Positions 8,738-17,299 of a stretch of DNA of 64,000 nucleotides are shown one piece after another. This DNA comes from Rhizobiales bacterium YIM 77505 (lineage in GTDB: Bacteria > Pseudomonadota > Alphaproteobacteria > Rhizobiales > Beijerinckiaceae): NCBI GenBank assembly GCA_000745135.1, contig JQNH01000001.1, positions 2,666,001 to 2,730,000 of the forward strand, in the 5' to 3' direction. The notes beneath the pieces are model-generated. The model made no database searches. It saw only the letters and a program-made list of their open reading frames with translations, and was not told the origin of the DNA. The position numbers and the translations under genes are program-made. Positions within the stretch are counted from its first letter, which is position 1, and every line of letters begins with the position of its first letter.

Positions 8738-8767
8738 CCTCTGTCTGAAAATCCTCTGCCTGAAAAT
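8738..8767. repeat. Tandem 15-bp direct repeat
   Basis: Two adjacent 15-base units (CCTCTGTCTGAAAAT and CCTCTGCCTGAAAAT) differing at one position, ending five bases before the TTGACA box at 8773. The period of 15 is not a full helical multiple. Position just upstream of a promoter makes a regulatory role possible, but chance duplication is equally likely. Confidence 0.5.
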
Positions 8768-8772
8768 AATCC

Positions 8773-8801
8773 TTGACAACTGTTGAACATTGTCCTAGGG
8801 T
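8773..8801 (+). promoter_or_regulatory. Sigma-70-like promoter with dyad operator in the spacer
   Basis: A perfect -35 TTGACA (8773-8778), 17-base spacer and TAGGGT (8796-8801) as -10. The spacer contains a nested dyad: GACAA (8775-8779) with TTGTC (8790-8794), and TGTT/AACA centred on 8785. This is the layout of a repressor site occupying the core promoter. The next gene on this strand starts at 9108, giving a GC-rich untranslated leader of about 300 bases (8808-9107) with several potential stems but no riboswitch class that I recognise. Confidence 0.6.
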
Positions 8802-9107
8802 GGGGGTGTCCTGTTCATCCGAGGGGCGCGCTCGCGAGGCGTCGTGACGTGGGACGGGACCGGTGCCGCGCCGGGGCTCACGCACGCCCCGGTCCGGGCG
8901 CTCTTCCGGGGAACACGCCGCGGCGGGCCAGCCGCGCCTTAAGCGCCGGGTCCCTCGCCCGCCGCCGCCGCATCGCCGGCCCCGCTCGAGGAGCGCACAA
9001 CACCGGCGCGGGGCGCCTCCGGGCTCCCCTTGTCCTTCAACCATCGAGCCCGTGGCGCCCCGCGCTCCCCTCGATCCATCCCTCGGGCCGAAAGGACCGC
9101 GAGACCC

Positions 9108-9461
9108 ATGACCCATGACCCGTCCCCAACACCGGCCAGGACGCGCCCTCGGCACCGTCGCCTCGACGGCCTTGCCGACCTTGATGACGTGCTGCGGCAG
9201 CTCTCAGACCTGTTCACCATACCCTTGCGCTGCCGTCGACGTGCCTGCCGAAGGAGCGAGCGCTGCATCGGTGGCGCAGGCCCGCCCTGCGTTTATGAAC
9301 ACTGGATCATCTATGTGAACCATTTTCGCAATCGAACCCGCTTGGTGCGCCGCTTCTGGGCGCGGCACCGGGCCCTTGCCGCGCAGAGCGAAGCTCAGCG
9401 TGGCTCTGCTCTCAGCCAAGAAGCGAAAGAGGGCTGTGGATCCGGTACGCGGCGGCCCTGA
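9108..9461 (+). CDS. Cys/Arg-rich small protein of unknown function
   Basis: A 117-residue basic protein. I do not recognise a named family. Residues about 38-62 hold a cysteine cluster spaced C-x4-C-x5-C-x7-C within CRRRACRRSERC and GGAGPPC, which looks like a small metal-binding knuckle; similar Arg-flanked Cys clusters occur in short hypothetical proteins of Rhizobiales. Residues 63-85 (YEHWIIYVNHFRNRTRLVRR) form an amphipathic segment. The ATG at 9108 is preceded by AAAGGA at a distance of 11; a longer frame from 9030 lacks a ribosome site. The C-terminal 30 residues are low complexity. Its promoter and long leader are described at 8773. From 9462 to 9687 I see no convincing gene. Confidence 0.6.
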   Translation: MTHDPSPTPARTRPRHRRLDGLADLDDVLRQLSDLFTIPLRCRRRACRRSERCIGGAGPPCVYEHWIIYVNHFRNRTRLVRRFWARHRALAAQSEAQRGSALSQEAKEGCGSGTRRP

Positions 9462-9687
9462 CCGTCGTCTCTCCCGACGGGCGATATGCGGCTCCACTGG
9501 CCCGCCACGTTCGATAGGGCCCTCAAGCGCCCGGTCGAGGCGATCGGGCCTATCCGCCACCTGGGGGCGCCCAACATCGCCTCAGGGGAGCCATCGCAAG
9601 GAATGGCAGGAGCGCTGCCCGCAGGCCACGACCTCGGCCGCACAGGAGGCGGAGCGACGGCGCGCGCCGGCGCCGGGGCCGGGCCGT

Positions 9688-10758
9688 CTATCCGAGCGTG
9701 AACGCCTCGTGGACGGCGCTCTGCACGCCGCCGCCCATCACCGGCCCGCCGCCGGCGACGTGGATGAAGTCGCCGATCGTGGCGGCCCCAAGACCGTGGC
9801 GGGGGGTGAGCATCGGTGCGTATTGCTCCCAGGAATCGGACTGCGGGTCGTAGGCCTCGTTTTGGCCGAAGACGCGGTTGGAGCCCTCCCCGCCCATGCA
9901 GAAGATCTTGCCGCGGTAGAGCACCGCCCCGTGGCCCGACCGTGCCGTCGGAAACGGCGCACGGGGCTCCCAGGTGTCGGCCTTGGGGTCGTAGGCGTGA
10001 TGGAGGTTCGAGTTGGTGTAGAAGCTGTCGACCCGCCCCCCGATGAGGTGGATGCGGCCGTCGACCGCCACCACGCCGGTGTGGTCGCGGGCGGTCGGGA
10101 ACGGCCGGCGCTCCTCCCAGCGGTCGCTCTTCGGATCATAGGCAAGATGCCAGTTGACCGACTGCTTGGCGTCGAAGGTGTCGCCGATGGCACCGCCGAC
10201 CGCGTGCAGCCGCCCGCCGAGCGCCACGCAGCCGATGGCGCCGCAGGGCCGCGGCAGGGACGCGATCTTGCGCCAGCCCTCCGCTTCGAAGACGAAGCAC
10301 TCGTCATGGGGCTTGCGGTTCTGCTCGATGAAGCCGCCGATGGCGTAGAGCTTGCCGTCGAGCACGGCGACGCCGACATGGTTGGCGCCCCGCGGCAAGG
10401 GCGCCGCGCTGATCCAGCGGTCGGCGGCCGGGTCGTAGACGTGGTGGTAGGGCCGGTCGACCCGCTGCTCCCCATAGCCGCCGACGAGATGCATCTTTCC
10501 CGCATGCTCCGTCGCCCAGGCCATTTCGCTGCGCGGCAGCGGCAGGGGGGCGCGGGCGATCCAGCGGCCCTGATTCGCCGCTTTCGGCGCCGGGCTGTCG
10601 TAGACGCGCTGCTGCTCGGCGATCGGCGGCAGACCGATGCGCCCCGGCTCGCGCAAGGACTCGTAGAGCCCGTGGTGCCCGTGACCGGACTGGGAAAAGG
10701 CCGGTTCGGCGATGACGGCCAACCCCCCGGCGATGAAGAAGCGGCGCTTGATCCACAT
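9688..10758 (-). CDS. Exported Kelch-repeat beta-propeller protein
   Basis: A 356-residue protein. The N-terminus (MWIKRRFFIAGGLAV) has a twin-arginine pattern followed by a hydrophobic stretch and AFS/QS as a possible cleavage site, so Tat export is likely. The rest is about six Kelch blades, each with a GG pair and a later W (for example HLVGGYGE ... YDPAADRWISAAPLPRG; YAIGGF; HAVGGA; HLIGGR; FCMGGEG), folding as a beta propeller. Kelch propellers bind sugars or proteins; galactose-oxidase-like active-site residues are not seen. The start at 10758 follows GGAG; a longer frame to 10827 does not. It diverges from the WD40 gene. Confidence 0.82.
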   Translation of the reverse strand: MWIKRRFFIAGGLAVIAEPAFSQSGHGHHGLYESLREPGRIGLPPIAEQQRVYDSPAPKAANQGRWIARAPLPLPRSEMAWATEHAGKMHLVGGYGEQRVDRPYHHVYDPAADRWISAAPLPRGANHVGVAVLDGKLYAIGGFIEQNRKPHDECFVFEAEGWRKIASLPRPCGAIGCVALGGRLHAVGGAIGDTFDAKQSVNWHLAYDPKSDRWEERRPFPTARDHTGVVAVDGRIHLIGGRVDSFYTNSNLHHAYDPKADTWEPRAPFPTARSGHGAVLYRGKIFCMGGEGSNRVFGQNEAYDPQSDSWEQYAPMLTPRHGLGAATIGDFIHVAGGGPVMGGGVQSAVHEAFTLG

Positions 10759-10922
10759 CGGAAGGCTCCTGTGCGCGTGGAAAAGCTTAGAGCGTGCCGC
10801 CGGCACAGGAAACCAGGGCCGTATCACACGGTGGCGGGGTCGAGCGCACGCGTCGCGGCCGGCTCAGGACAGGAGCGGAACGCCCCTACCCTTGCCGCGG
10901 TCGGAAGACTATTTGTGCCGCC

Positions 10923-11927
10923 ATGAGTGCCGCCGCCCCTTCCCTCACCGACCATGTCGCGACGCTCGACGCCGGCGCCCATGTCACCGCCGCCGCGTGG
11001 CTGAAAGGCACCGCCGCTTTCGCGCTTGGCGACGGCACGGTGCTGCTCGCGAAGGACGGGGCCACGCATCGGGCGACGGCTCATCCGGACGCAGCCATTC
11101 TCGTTGCGGCCTGCGACGGGGAGCGGCTCGTCACCGGCGGCGACGATGGACGTGTGGCGGTGACCGGCGCCGACGGGTCGACGCGGGACTTTGCAAGCAC
11201 GGGCGGCGCCTGGGTGGATGCCATCGCCCTTCATCCCGGCGGGGCCGTCGCCTGGAGCGCCGGCAAGCGCGTGACGGCGCGCGACGACAAGGGGCGCGAC
11301 AAGCTGTTCGACGCCCCCTCCTCCGTGCGCGGCCTGTGCTTTGCGCCGAAGGGCTACCGCCTCGCTATGGCCCACTACAACGGCGCGACGCTGTGGTTCC
11401 CCAATCTCGACAAGGAGCCTGAGCGCCTCGAATGGAAGGGCTCCCATCTCGACGTCACCTGGTCGCCCGACGGCCGCTTCGTCATCACCTCCATGCAGGA
11501 GAACGCGCTGCATGGCTGGCGGCTCCTCCCCGACAAGGGCCATATGCGCATGAGCGGCTATCCCGCGAAGACGCGGTCGCTGTCCTGGTCCCATGACGGC
11601 AAATGGCTCGCCACGAGCGGCGCCGACGCCGTGATCGTCTGGCCCTTCGACAGCCGGGAGGGTCCCATGGGCAAGGCGCCGCGGGAGTGCGGGGTGAGGC
11701 CCGCCCGCGTCGCGCGCGTGGCGTTCCATCCGAAAGGCTATGTGCTCGCCGCCGCCTATGAGGATGGCTGCGTCCTCCTCATCCGTCTGACCGACGCGTC
11801 GGAACTGCTCGTCCGCCGGGCCGTGCCGGAGAGCGGCGTCACCGCCCTTGCCTGGGACGAAGCCGGGCAGCGCCTCGCCTTCGGCTGCGAGGACGGGGCG
11901 GCGGGCGTGCTCGCATTGCCGGGCTGA
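10923..11927 (+). CDS. WD40-repeat beta-propeller protein
   Basis: A 334-residue cytoplasmic protein without signal peptide, made of roughly six to seven WD40-type blades. Clear repeats include LDVTWSPDGRFVITSMQENALHGWRL and SLSWSHDGKWLATSGADAVIVWPF. WD40 propellers act as protein-binding platforms; no enzyme domain is attached. The ATG at 10923 begins a domain with the expected first blade, so a longer frame from 10794 is rejected. The next small gene starts six bases after the stop, suggesting one transcript. A specific function cannot be inferred. Confidence 0.85.
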   Translation: MSAAAPSLTDHVATLDAGAHVTAAAWLKGTAAFALGDGTVLLAKDGATHRATAHPDAAILVAACDGERLVTGGDDGRVAVTGADGSTRDFASTGGAWVDAIALHPGGAVAWSAGKRVTARDDKGRDKLFDAPSSVRGLCFAPKGYRLAMAHYNGATLWFPNLDKEPERLEWKGSHLDVTWSPDGRFVITSMQENALHGWRLLPDKGHMRMSGYPAKTRSLSWSHDGKWLATSGADAVIVWPFDSREGPMGKAPRECGVRPARVARVAFHPKGYVLAAAYEDGCVLLIRLTDASELLVRRAVPESGVTALAWDEAGQRLAFGCEDGAAGVLALPG

Positions 11928-11932
11928 AGGCC

Positions 11933-12220
11933 GTGATCCTCCGCGGCCTCTTCCGGCGCGTGGCCGAGAGCGACGTGAATGCAACGGCGCTCCGGCAGGT
12001 CAAGGCCCTCGCCCGGAGCGCCCTCGGTCCTGCGGCCGAGACCACGCTTGCGGCCAACGAGATCGTCTGCGCCGACCCGTCCTGCCCTGGAGTCGAGACG
12101 GTGATCCTGATCATGGCGCCGGGGCAGAAGACCCGAGCCCTGAAGATCGCAAAGGCGGCGGCGGAAGTGACCGAGCAGGATATTCGTGACGCCCTTTCGG
12201 CCGCCGGATCGTTGTCATGA
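11933..12220 (+). CDS. Small conserved protein with CPSCPG motif
   Basis: A 95-residue acidic/hydrophobic mixed protein starting with GTG. The central segment VCADPSCPGVETVILIM carries two Cys spaced C-x2-C, followed by KTRALKIAKAAAEVTEQDIRDAL. Proteins with this D-P-x-C-P-G-x-E-T core accompany WD40 genes in other Rhizobiales and are usually annotated only as hypothetical. A redox or metal role of the CxxC pair is possible but unproven. It follows the WD40 gene by five bases and is probably translated from the same mRNA; AAGG sits very close to the GTG. Confidence 0.7.
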   Translation: MILRGLFRRVAESDVNATALRQVKALARSALGPAAETTLAANEIVCADPSCPGVETVILIMAPGQKTRALKIAKAAAEVTEQDIRDALSAAGSLS

Positions 12221-12266
12221 GCGGACGGCGCAAGGACGCCTTGAGGCAGGAGGGCAAGGAACGGAG

Positions 12267-12800
12267 ATGCCCCGCATCGCGCGGACCATGGCACTGGCCT
12301 TCGGGCTCCTCGGAGGCGCCGTCGCGTCGCAGGCGCCTGAATTCGCGCAGCAGTACCGGCAGCGTCTTGGCGGCGCCATCGACGAATTGCGCCGGGTGGT
12401 GGACCGCTTCGACACGGATGCGCAATCGGTCGGCGAGACCCGCGAGCGCGCCATCGATCGCCTCCAGCACAATCCCGACCGCCTCACCAGCCTGCAAGGC
12501 ACGGCGATGCGCGGCCATGTGGAGCGTCTCGACCGGCTGGAGCGCCAACGTCAGGCCTTCGTCGACGCGGGCCCGTTCGAACGCCTGTGGCTACTCGCAC
12601 GGGACGGCGACGCCGACCTCGCCCGCGCCACGTATCGCGATTATGAGCCGGCGCTCCCTGCCACGAACGAGGGGCTCGTGACCGCGCTCCTCGGCTTCGC
12701 CGCGGGCTGGGTGATGACGCGGCTCGTCGCCCTCCCGCTGCGGCGCCTGTTCGTGCGGCGGCGGCCTCGGGTGGCGGTGCCGCCGTCGGCGCGGGTGTGA
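12267..12800 (+). CDS. DUF2937 family membrane protein
   Basis: A 177-residue protein. The N-terminus (ALAFGLLGGAVASQAPEFAQQYRQRLGGAIDELRRVV) is the hallmark of DUF2937, with the first hydrophobic segment acting as a membrane anchor. A helical periplasmic portion follows (about 25-125) and a second membrane helix lies near residues 135-158 (GLVTALLGFAAGWVMTRLVALPL), ending in a basic tail. The function of the family is unknown. ATG at 12267 is preceded by AAGGA; longer upstream frames lack a ribosome site. Confidence 0.85.
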   Translation: MPRIARTMALAFGLLGGAVASQAPEFAQQYRQRLGGAIDELRRVVDRFDTDAQSVGETRERAIDRLQHNPDRLTSLQGTAMRGHVERLDRLERQRQAFVDAGPFERLWLLARDGDADLARATYRDYEPALPATNEGLVTALLGFAAGWVMTRLVALPLRRLFVRRRPRVAVPPSARV

Positions 12801-12882
12801 GGCTCGATCCTGCCGTGATCCTCCGCGCTTCGCTCTGCACGGCTCTGGCCGAGAAGCCGGCCAGTCCTACGACGCGCGCCCC

Positions 12883-14316
12883 TCACCGCACCAGCACGTT
12901 GCGGAATTGCCAGGGATCGCTGGTATCGATGTCCTCGGGGAAGAAGCCTGGCCGGTTGGTCAGGGGTGTCCAATCGGTGTACACGCCCACGACGGGGCCA
13001 AGATAGGGCATCTGAATCTCGAGGCAGCGGCGGAAATCCATCTCGTCCGCCTCGACGATGCCGGCCTGCGGGTTCTCCAGGGCCCAGACCATGCCGGCCA
13101 GCACCGCAGAGGTCACCTGCAGGCCGGTCGCGTTCTGATAGGGCGCGAGCAGGCGCGTCTCGTCGATGGAAAGCTGCGAGCCATACCAGTAGGCGTTCCT
13201 CGCGTGCCCGTAGAGGAGAACGCCGAGCTCGTCGATGCCATCCACGATCTCGTTTTCGTCCAGGATGTGGTGCTGATCCTGCACCTTGCCGGCTTGGCCG
13301 AACATCTCGTGCAAGGAGAGCACCGCCTCGTTGCAGGGGTGGTACGCGTAGTGGCAGGTCGGCCGGTACACGGCGCCGCCGTGCTCGTCGCGGATCGTGT
13401 AGTAGTCGGCGATCGAGATGGCCTCGTTATGAGTGACGAGGAAGCCGTATTGCGCTTGCGCCGTCGGCGTCCACGAGCGCACGCGGGTGTTGGCGCCGGG
13501 CTGAAGAAGATAGATCGCCGCGCCGCAGCCGGTCTCATGGGTGCGGGCATTGTCCGGCATCCAGCGCTCATGGGTGCCCCAGCCGAGTTCCGCCGGTTGC
13601 ATGCCCTCCGCCACGAAGCCTTCCACCGACCAGGTGTTGACGAACACCTGCATCGGCTTCTCGGACTTGGCGCGCTGCGTGTCCCGCTCCGCAATGTGGA
13701 TGCCTTTGACGCCGAGACGCTGCATCAGGGCCGCCCACTCCTCGCGCGTCTTCGGCTCCTCGACGTCGACGTTCAGGTCGCCTGCGATGTTGAGGAGCGC
13801 CTGCTTCACGAACCAGGACACCATGCCGGGATTGGCCCCACAGCAGGAGACGGCCGTCGGCCCGCCCGGACTGCGCCGGCGCTCCTCGAGGGTCATCTCG
13901 CGCAGGGCATAGTTGGTGCGCGCGGCCGCGCCCTTGCTCCGGTCGAAATAGTACCCGGCCCAGGGCTCGTTCACGGTGTCGATGTAGAGGGCGCCGACTT
14001 CGCGGCAGAGCCGCATGATGTCGACGGAGGAGGTGTCCACCGACACGTTCACGCAGAAACCCTGGCCCCCGCCCTGCGTCAGCAAGGGCTCGAGCAGGTG
14101 CCGGTAATTGTCTTTCGTGAGAGGCTGATGGATGAAGCGAATGCCCCGCTCGTCGAGAAGGTGCCGGTCCTTGTCGTCGGGAGCGATGACCACGAGGCGG
14201 CTCTTGTCATACGCGAAGTGCCGCTCGATCAGAGGCAGCACGCCTTTGCCGATCGAGCCGAAGCCGATCATCACGATCGGACCGCTGATGCGGCCGTGGA
14301 CGGGCCAATGGGTCAT
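12883..14316 (-). CDS. hss: Homospermidine synthase
   Basis: A 477-residue NAD-dependent enzyme that joins two putrescine units (or putrescine with spermidine) into sym-homospermidine, a major polyamine of alphaproteobacteria. The Rossmann NAD loop is VMIGFGSIGKGVLPL near residues 15-29; downstream signatures include YIDTVNEPWAGYY, SCCGANPGMVSWFVKQALL and HNEAISIADYYT. Length matches bacterial HSS. The putrescine supplier, ornithine decarboxylase, is 1.8 kb away on the same strand (16133-17299), making this a split polyamine block. Identification is secure. Confidence 0.96.
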   Translation of the reverse strand: MTHWPVHGRISGPIVMIGFGSIGKGVLPLIERHFAYDKSRLVVIAPDDKDRHLLDERGIRFIHQPLTKDNYRHLLEPLLTQGGGQGFCVNVSVDTSSVDIMRLCREVGALYIDTVNEPWAGYYFDRSKGAAARTNYALREMTLEERRRSPGGPTAVSCCGANPGMVSWFVKQALLNIAGDLNVDVEEPKTREEWAALMQRLGVKGIHIAERDTQRAKSEKPMQVFVNTWSVEGFVAEGMQPAELGWGTHERWMPDNARTHETGCGAAIYLLQPGANTRVRSWTPTAQAQYGFLVTHNEAISIADYYTIRDEHGGAVYRPTCHYAYHPCNEAVLSLHEMFGQAGKVQDQHHILDENEIVDGIDELGVLLYGHARNAYWYGSQLSIDETRLLAPYQNATGLQVTSAVLAGMVWALENPQAGIVEADEMDFRRCLEIQMPYLGPVVGVYTDWTPLTNRPGFFPEDIDTSDPWQFRNVLVR

Positions 14317-14513
14317 CGATGGACACTCCTTGTGGACGGCATTCCTGGAATGGGAGGTGCCGGAGAACGGATTGCGGGTTGAATAGTGCCGGCGCGCGGC
14401 GCGTCAATGCCGACGCCCGCCTCACGGCGAAATGCATGCCGAAGCGACGCAAGAGGTTCGAAACGTGAGGCTGCTATCGTTCTGCCTCCGCTCGACCGCC
14501 TGTCCGGTGCCTC

Positions 14514-15428
14514 ATGAAACTTCTGATCGATCTCGACCGCGCCCTGGCGGAAGGCAAGATCTCGCGGGAGGAACATGCGCGTCTGCAGGCGCTCGGCTCC
14601 GGCCAGACCTCTGATCTTGCCCTCAACATCCTGATCGGCTTCGGCGCTGTCGCCGTGACGGGCGGCTTTCTGGCTTTGTTCCCGTCGGCCCTGACGGTCG
14701 CGGGTACGGGCGGCCTCCTCGCCGTGACAGGTCTGGGCCTGATCTTTTTCGAGGCGGCCCGCTGGCGGATTCTCGGAGAGGTCCTTCTCGTCGTCGGCTC
14801 GGCGCTCCTGGCCGGCGGCCTTGTCATGCTCGACCACGGCTCGACGCGTTCGCTCCTCGCCGCCGCGGCGCTCTTCGCGGCAGGGGCGGCGCTCGCCTGT
14901 AACGGGCTCCTGGCCGCACTGTCTGTTCTGGCGCTTGCCGGCGCCCTCGGCGCCCGCAGCGGCTATCTGCACGCGACCTATATGCTCGGCCTGCAGAAGC
15001 CGACCTGGACGATCCTCACCTTTGCGGCGCTTGGTGTCGGCCTCGTCGGCCTCTCCGGGCGGCTCCCCTCCGCTCAGGCCCGCCTTGCGGTCATCGCCGC
15101 TCGCACCAGCGCGCTTCTCGTCAGTCTCGGCTTCTGGATCGGCTCCCTTTGGGGCGACCGCATCGGGGGAGTGGTTGTCTCGCGCGCCGTCTTTGCCGTG
15201 CTTTGGGCGGTCGCACTTGCGGGCGTGGCCGGATGGGCGTGGCGCACGAACCGGCGGTGGCCGCTCATCGCGGCCACCATCTTCGCGGCAATCCACTTCT
15301 ACACCCAATGGTTCGAGCGCCTCGGCGCCGCGCCCCTCGCCGTGCTCCTCGGCGGTCTTGCCGCCATCGCCATCGGCCTTGGGTTGAAGTCAGCCCTCGC
15401 AGGCATGCCCACACGCTCGACTGGCTGA
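14514..15428 (+). CDS. Polytopic membrane protein of unknown function
   Basis: A 304-residue protein with a short cytosolic N-terminus (MKLLIDLDRALAEGKISREEHARLQALG, resembling the helical lead-in of DUF2157-type proteins) and about nine hydrophobic segments between residue 35 and the C-terminus. No transporter signature is obvious. It starts 197 bases from the divergent homospermidine synthase and converges on the GNAT gene with only 4 bases between the stops. Because it lies within the polyamine block a link to polyamine handling could be imagined, but nothing in the sequence shows it. Confidence 0.75.
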   Translation: MKLLIDLDRALAEGKISREEHARLQALGSGQTSDLALNILIGFGAVAVTGGFLALFPSALTVAGTGGLLAVTGLGLIFFEAARWRILGEVLLVVGSALLAGGLVMLDHGSTRSLLAAAALFAAGAALACNGLLAALSVLALAGALGARSGYLHATYMLGLQKPTWTILTFAALGVGLVGLSGRLPSAQARLAVIAARTSALLVSLGFWIGSLWGDRIGGVVVSRAVFAVLWAVALAGVAGWAWRTNRRWPLIAATIFAAIHFYTQWFERLGAAPLAVLLGGLAAIAIGLGLKSALAGMPTRSTG

Positions 15429-15432
15429 GGAT

Positions 15433-15990
15433 TCAGGCCGCCAGAGCCGGGCGGCCGACGCGATGGGCGAGCGTCGACACGTTCGGGAGCGGGCTCCGCT
15501 CACCCGTTGCCGAAACAAGCCCGCGCGCGCCTGACAGGGCGCCGGGCACAAGCTCAAGGGCGAGGAAGCGCTCGGGTTCGTAGGGGCCGGGCAGGGAAAG
15601 CTCCTTCGTTTTCACCGCCAAGAAGCCGAAGCGCTCGTAATAGGGCGCGTCACCCACCAGGAGCACGGAGCGGTGCCCAAGCGCCTTGGCACGCTTGAGC
15701 GCCGCTCGCATCAGCTTCGAGCCGAGCCCCAAGCCTTGCAGGGCTGGATCGATGGCGATCGGCCCGAGCAGCAGCGAGGGGCGCCTTGGTCCTGCTGTCA
15801 CATGCCACAAGCGCACGGTGCCTGCGAGGCGAGCATCCTTCTCGAGGACAAGCGCCAAGCCCGCGGCAGGAAGGCGTCCCTCCCTGAGGCGCTCGCAGGT
15901 CTTGGCGAAGCGCTCGTCGCTGAAACAGGCGTCGAGCAGCGCCTCGCGCGCCTCCACATCGGCGAAGGTCTCCTCGCGGATCGTGATCAT
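15433..15990 (-). CDS. GNAT family N-acetyltransferase
   Basis: A 185-residue GNAT protein. The acetyl-CoA binding motif A is IAIDPALQGLGLGSKLMRAALKRAKALG (Q/R-x-x-G-x-G/A pattern as QGLGLG), preceded by LLLGPIAID and followed by VGDAPYYERFGF. This arrangement (YYxRFGF) is common in the YhbS-like subgroup. The start at 15990 follows GGGAGGG; the frame to 16125 is longer but lacks a ribosome site. It lies between homospermidine synthase and ornithine decarboxylase, so acetylation of a polyamine is a possibility but YhbS-like members have varied substrates. Confidence 0.88.
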   Translation of the reverse strand: MITIREETFADVEAREALLDACFSDERFAKTCERLREGRLPAAGLALVLEKDARLAGTVRLWHVTAGPRRPSLLLGPIAIDPALQGLGLGSKLMRAALKRAKALGHRSVLLVGDAPYYERFGFLAVKTKELSLPGPYEPERFLALELVPGALSGARGLVSATGERSPLPNVSTLAHRVGRPALAA

Positions 15991-16132
15991 GGCCGTGCCC
16001 TCCCGTGTCACGAGGGAGCGTTGTCCCGGACGCGGCGGCACCGCGATCCGGGAGCGTTGGACGATGGTTGACGGACGGTTCCGGCTCTCCGCTTCCGCTC
16101 CGGCCGGGCAGACGAGGCGGCTCACCGCCTCG

Positions 16133-17299
16133 TCAGATCACGTAGCTCTTCAGCGGCGGGAACCCGTTGAACGCCACCGACGCGTAGGTGGTGGTGTAAG
16201 CACCGGTGCCCTCGATCAGGACCTTGTCGCCGATCTCAAGCGAGATCGGCAGCCAATAGGGCTCCTTCTCATAGAGCACATCCGCCGAGTCGCAGGTCGG
16301 GCCGGCGAGCACGCAAGGCGCCAGGCGATCCTCGTCATGCTCGGTGCGGATCGGGTAGCGAATCGACTCGTCCATCGTCTCGGCGAGACCGCCGAACTTG
16401 CCGATATCGAGATAGACCCAACGCACCTCGTTCTCGTCCTTCGACTTCTTCGAGACGAGCACGACCTCGGCCTCGATCACGCCGGCATTGCCGACCATGC
16501 CGCGGCCCGGCTCGATGATCGTCTCGGGCAGGCGGTTGCCGAAGTGCTTGGACAGTGCCCGGAAGATCGATTCACCGTAGGCCTCGACCGCCGGGATGTC
16601 CTTCAGGTACTTCGTCGGGAAGCCGCCACCGAGGTTCACCATCGAGAGCTGGATGCCTCGCAAGCCGCACTCGCGGAAGATCGCCGCGGCCGAGCCGAGG
16701 GCCGCATCCCAGGCCTCCGTGTTGCGCTGCTGCGAGCCGACATGGAAGGACACGCCATAAGCCTCGAGACCCAGCCGGTGAGCGTGCTCAAGCACCTCGA
16801 TCGCCATCTCCGGCGCGCACCCGAATTTCCGCGACAGCGGCCATTCGGCGCCGACGCAGTCGCACAGGATACGGCAGAAGACCTTGACCTCGGCCTTGTC
16901 GACCCCGGTCGCCTCGGCGGCGCGGGCAATCTTCTCGACCTCCGCCTCGCAGTCGACGGCGAACAGACGAACGCCAAGCTCGAGGGCGCGGGCGATGTCC
17001 CGCTCCTTCTTGATCGTGTTGCCGAAGGAGATGCGGTCGGCCGTGGCGCCCGCGGCAAGCACGAGCTGGATCTCGACGACGGATGCCGTGTCGAAGCACG
17101 AGCCAAGCTTCGCCAGGAGGCTCAGCACCTCCGGGGCCGGGTTGGCCTTGACCGCATAGAACACACGGGTGTTCGGCAGCGCGCGGGCGAACTTCTGGTA
17201 ATTCTCGCGCACGACCTCGGTGTCGAGGACGAGGCACGGCCCGTCGCTCAAACCCTCTCGCCGTCGGTTGCGCAGGAACTCGCGGATGCGCTCGGTCAT
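16133..17299 (-). CDS. Ornithine decarboxylase (fold III, eukaryotic-like)
   Basis: A 388-residue PLP enzyme of the alanine-racemase fold that makes putrescine from ornithine (some members also accept lysine). The PLP Lys is in FYAVKANPAPEVL (about residue 51); HVGSQQ, the glycine loop LGGGFP, EPGRGMVGNAG and the substrate-site GPTCDSADVL (Cys and Asp) are all present. Length is normal for bacterial members. GGGAGG precedes the ATG at 17299. Upstream is a 470-nt leader with its own promoter and attenuator (17300-17806), which is where regulation is expected. With homospermidine synthase at 12883-14316 it gives ornithine to putrescine to homospermidine. Confidence 0.94.
   Translation of the reverse strand: MTERIREFLRNRRREGLSDGPCLVLDTEVVRENYQKFARALPNTRVFYAVKANPAPEVLSLLAKLGSCFDTASVVEIQLVLAAGATADRISFGNTIKKERDIARALELGVRLFAVDCEAEVEKIARAAEATGVDKAEVKVFCRILCDCVGAEWPLSRKFGCAPEMAIEVLEHAHRLGLEAYGVSFHVGSQQRNTEAWDAALGSAAAIFRECGLRGIQLSMVNLGGGFPTKYLKDIPAVEAYGESIFRALSKHFGNRLPETIIEPGRGMVGNAGVIEAEVVLVSKKSKDENEVRWVYLDIGKFGGLAETMDESIRYPIRTEHDEDRLAPCVLAGPTCDSADVLYEKEPYWLPISLEIGDKVLIEGTGAYTTTYASVAFNGFPPLKSYVI

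Noticed and set aside
8808-9107. Known riboswitch in the leader of the Cys-rich gene
   Set aside because: I compared the leader by eye with guanidine (ACGR hairpin), SAM-II and cobalamin patterns and saw no convincing match.
9486-9701. 71-codon frame after the Cys-rich gene
   Set aside because: No ribosome site, low-complexity end, and it overlaps the 3' end of the Kelch gene.
9376-10926. 516-codon + strand frame opposite the Kelch gene
   Set aside because: Antisense to six readable Kelch blades; no homology signature.
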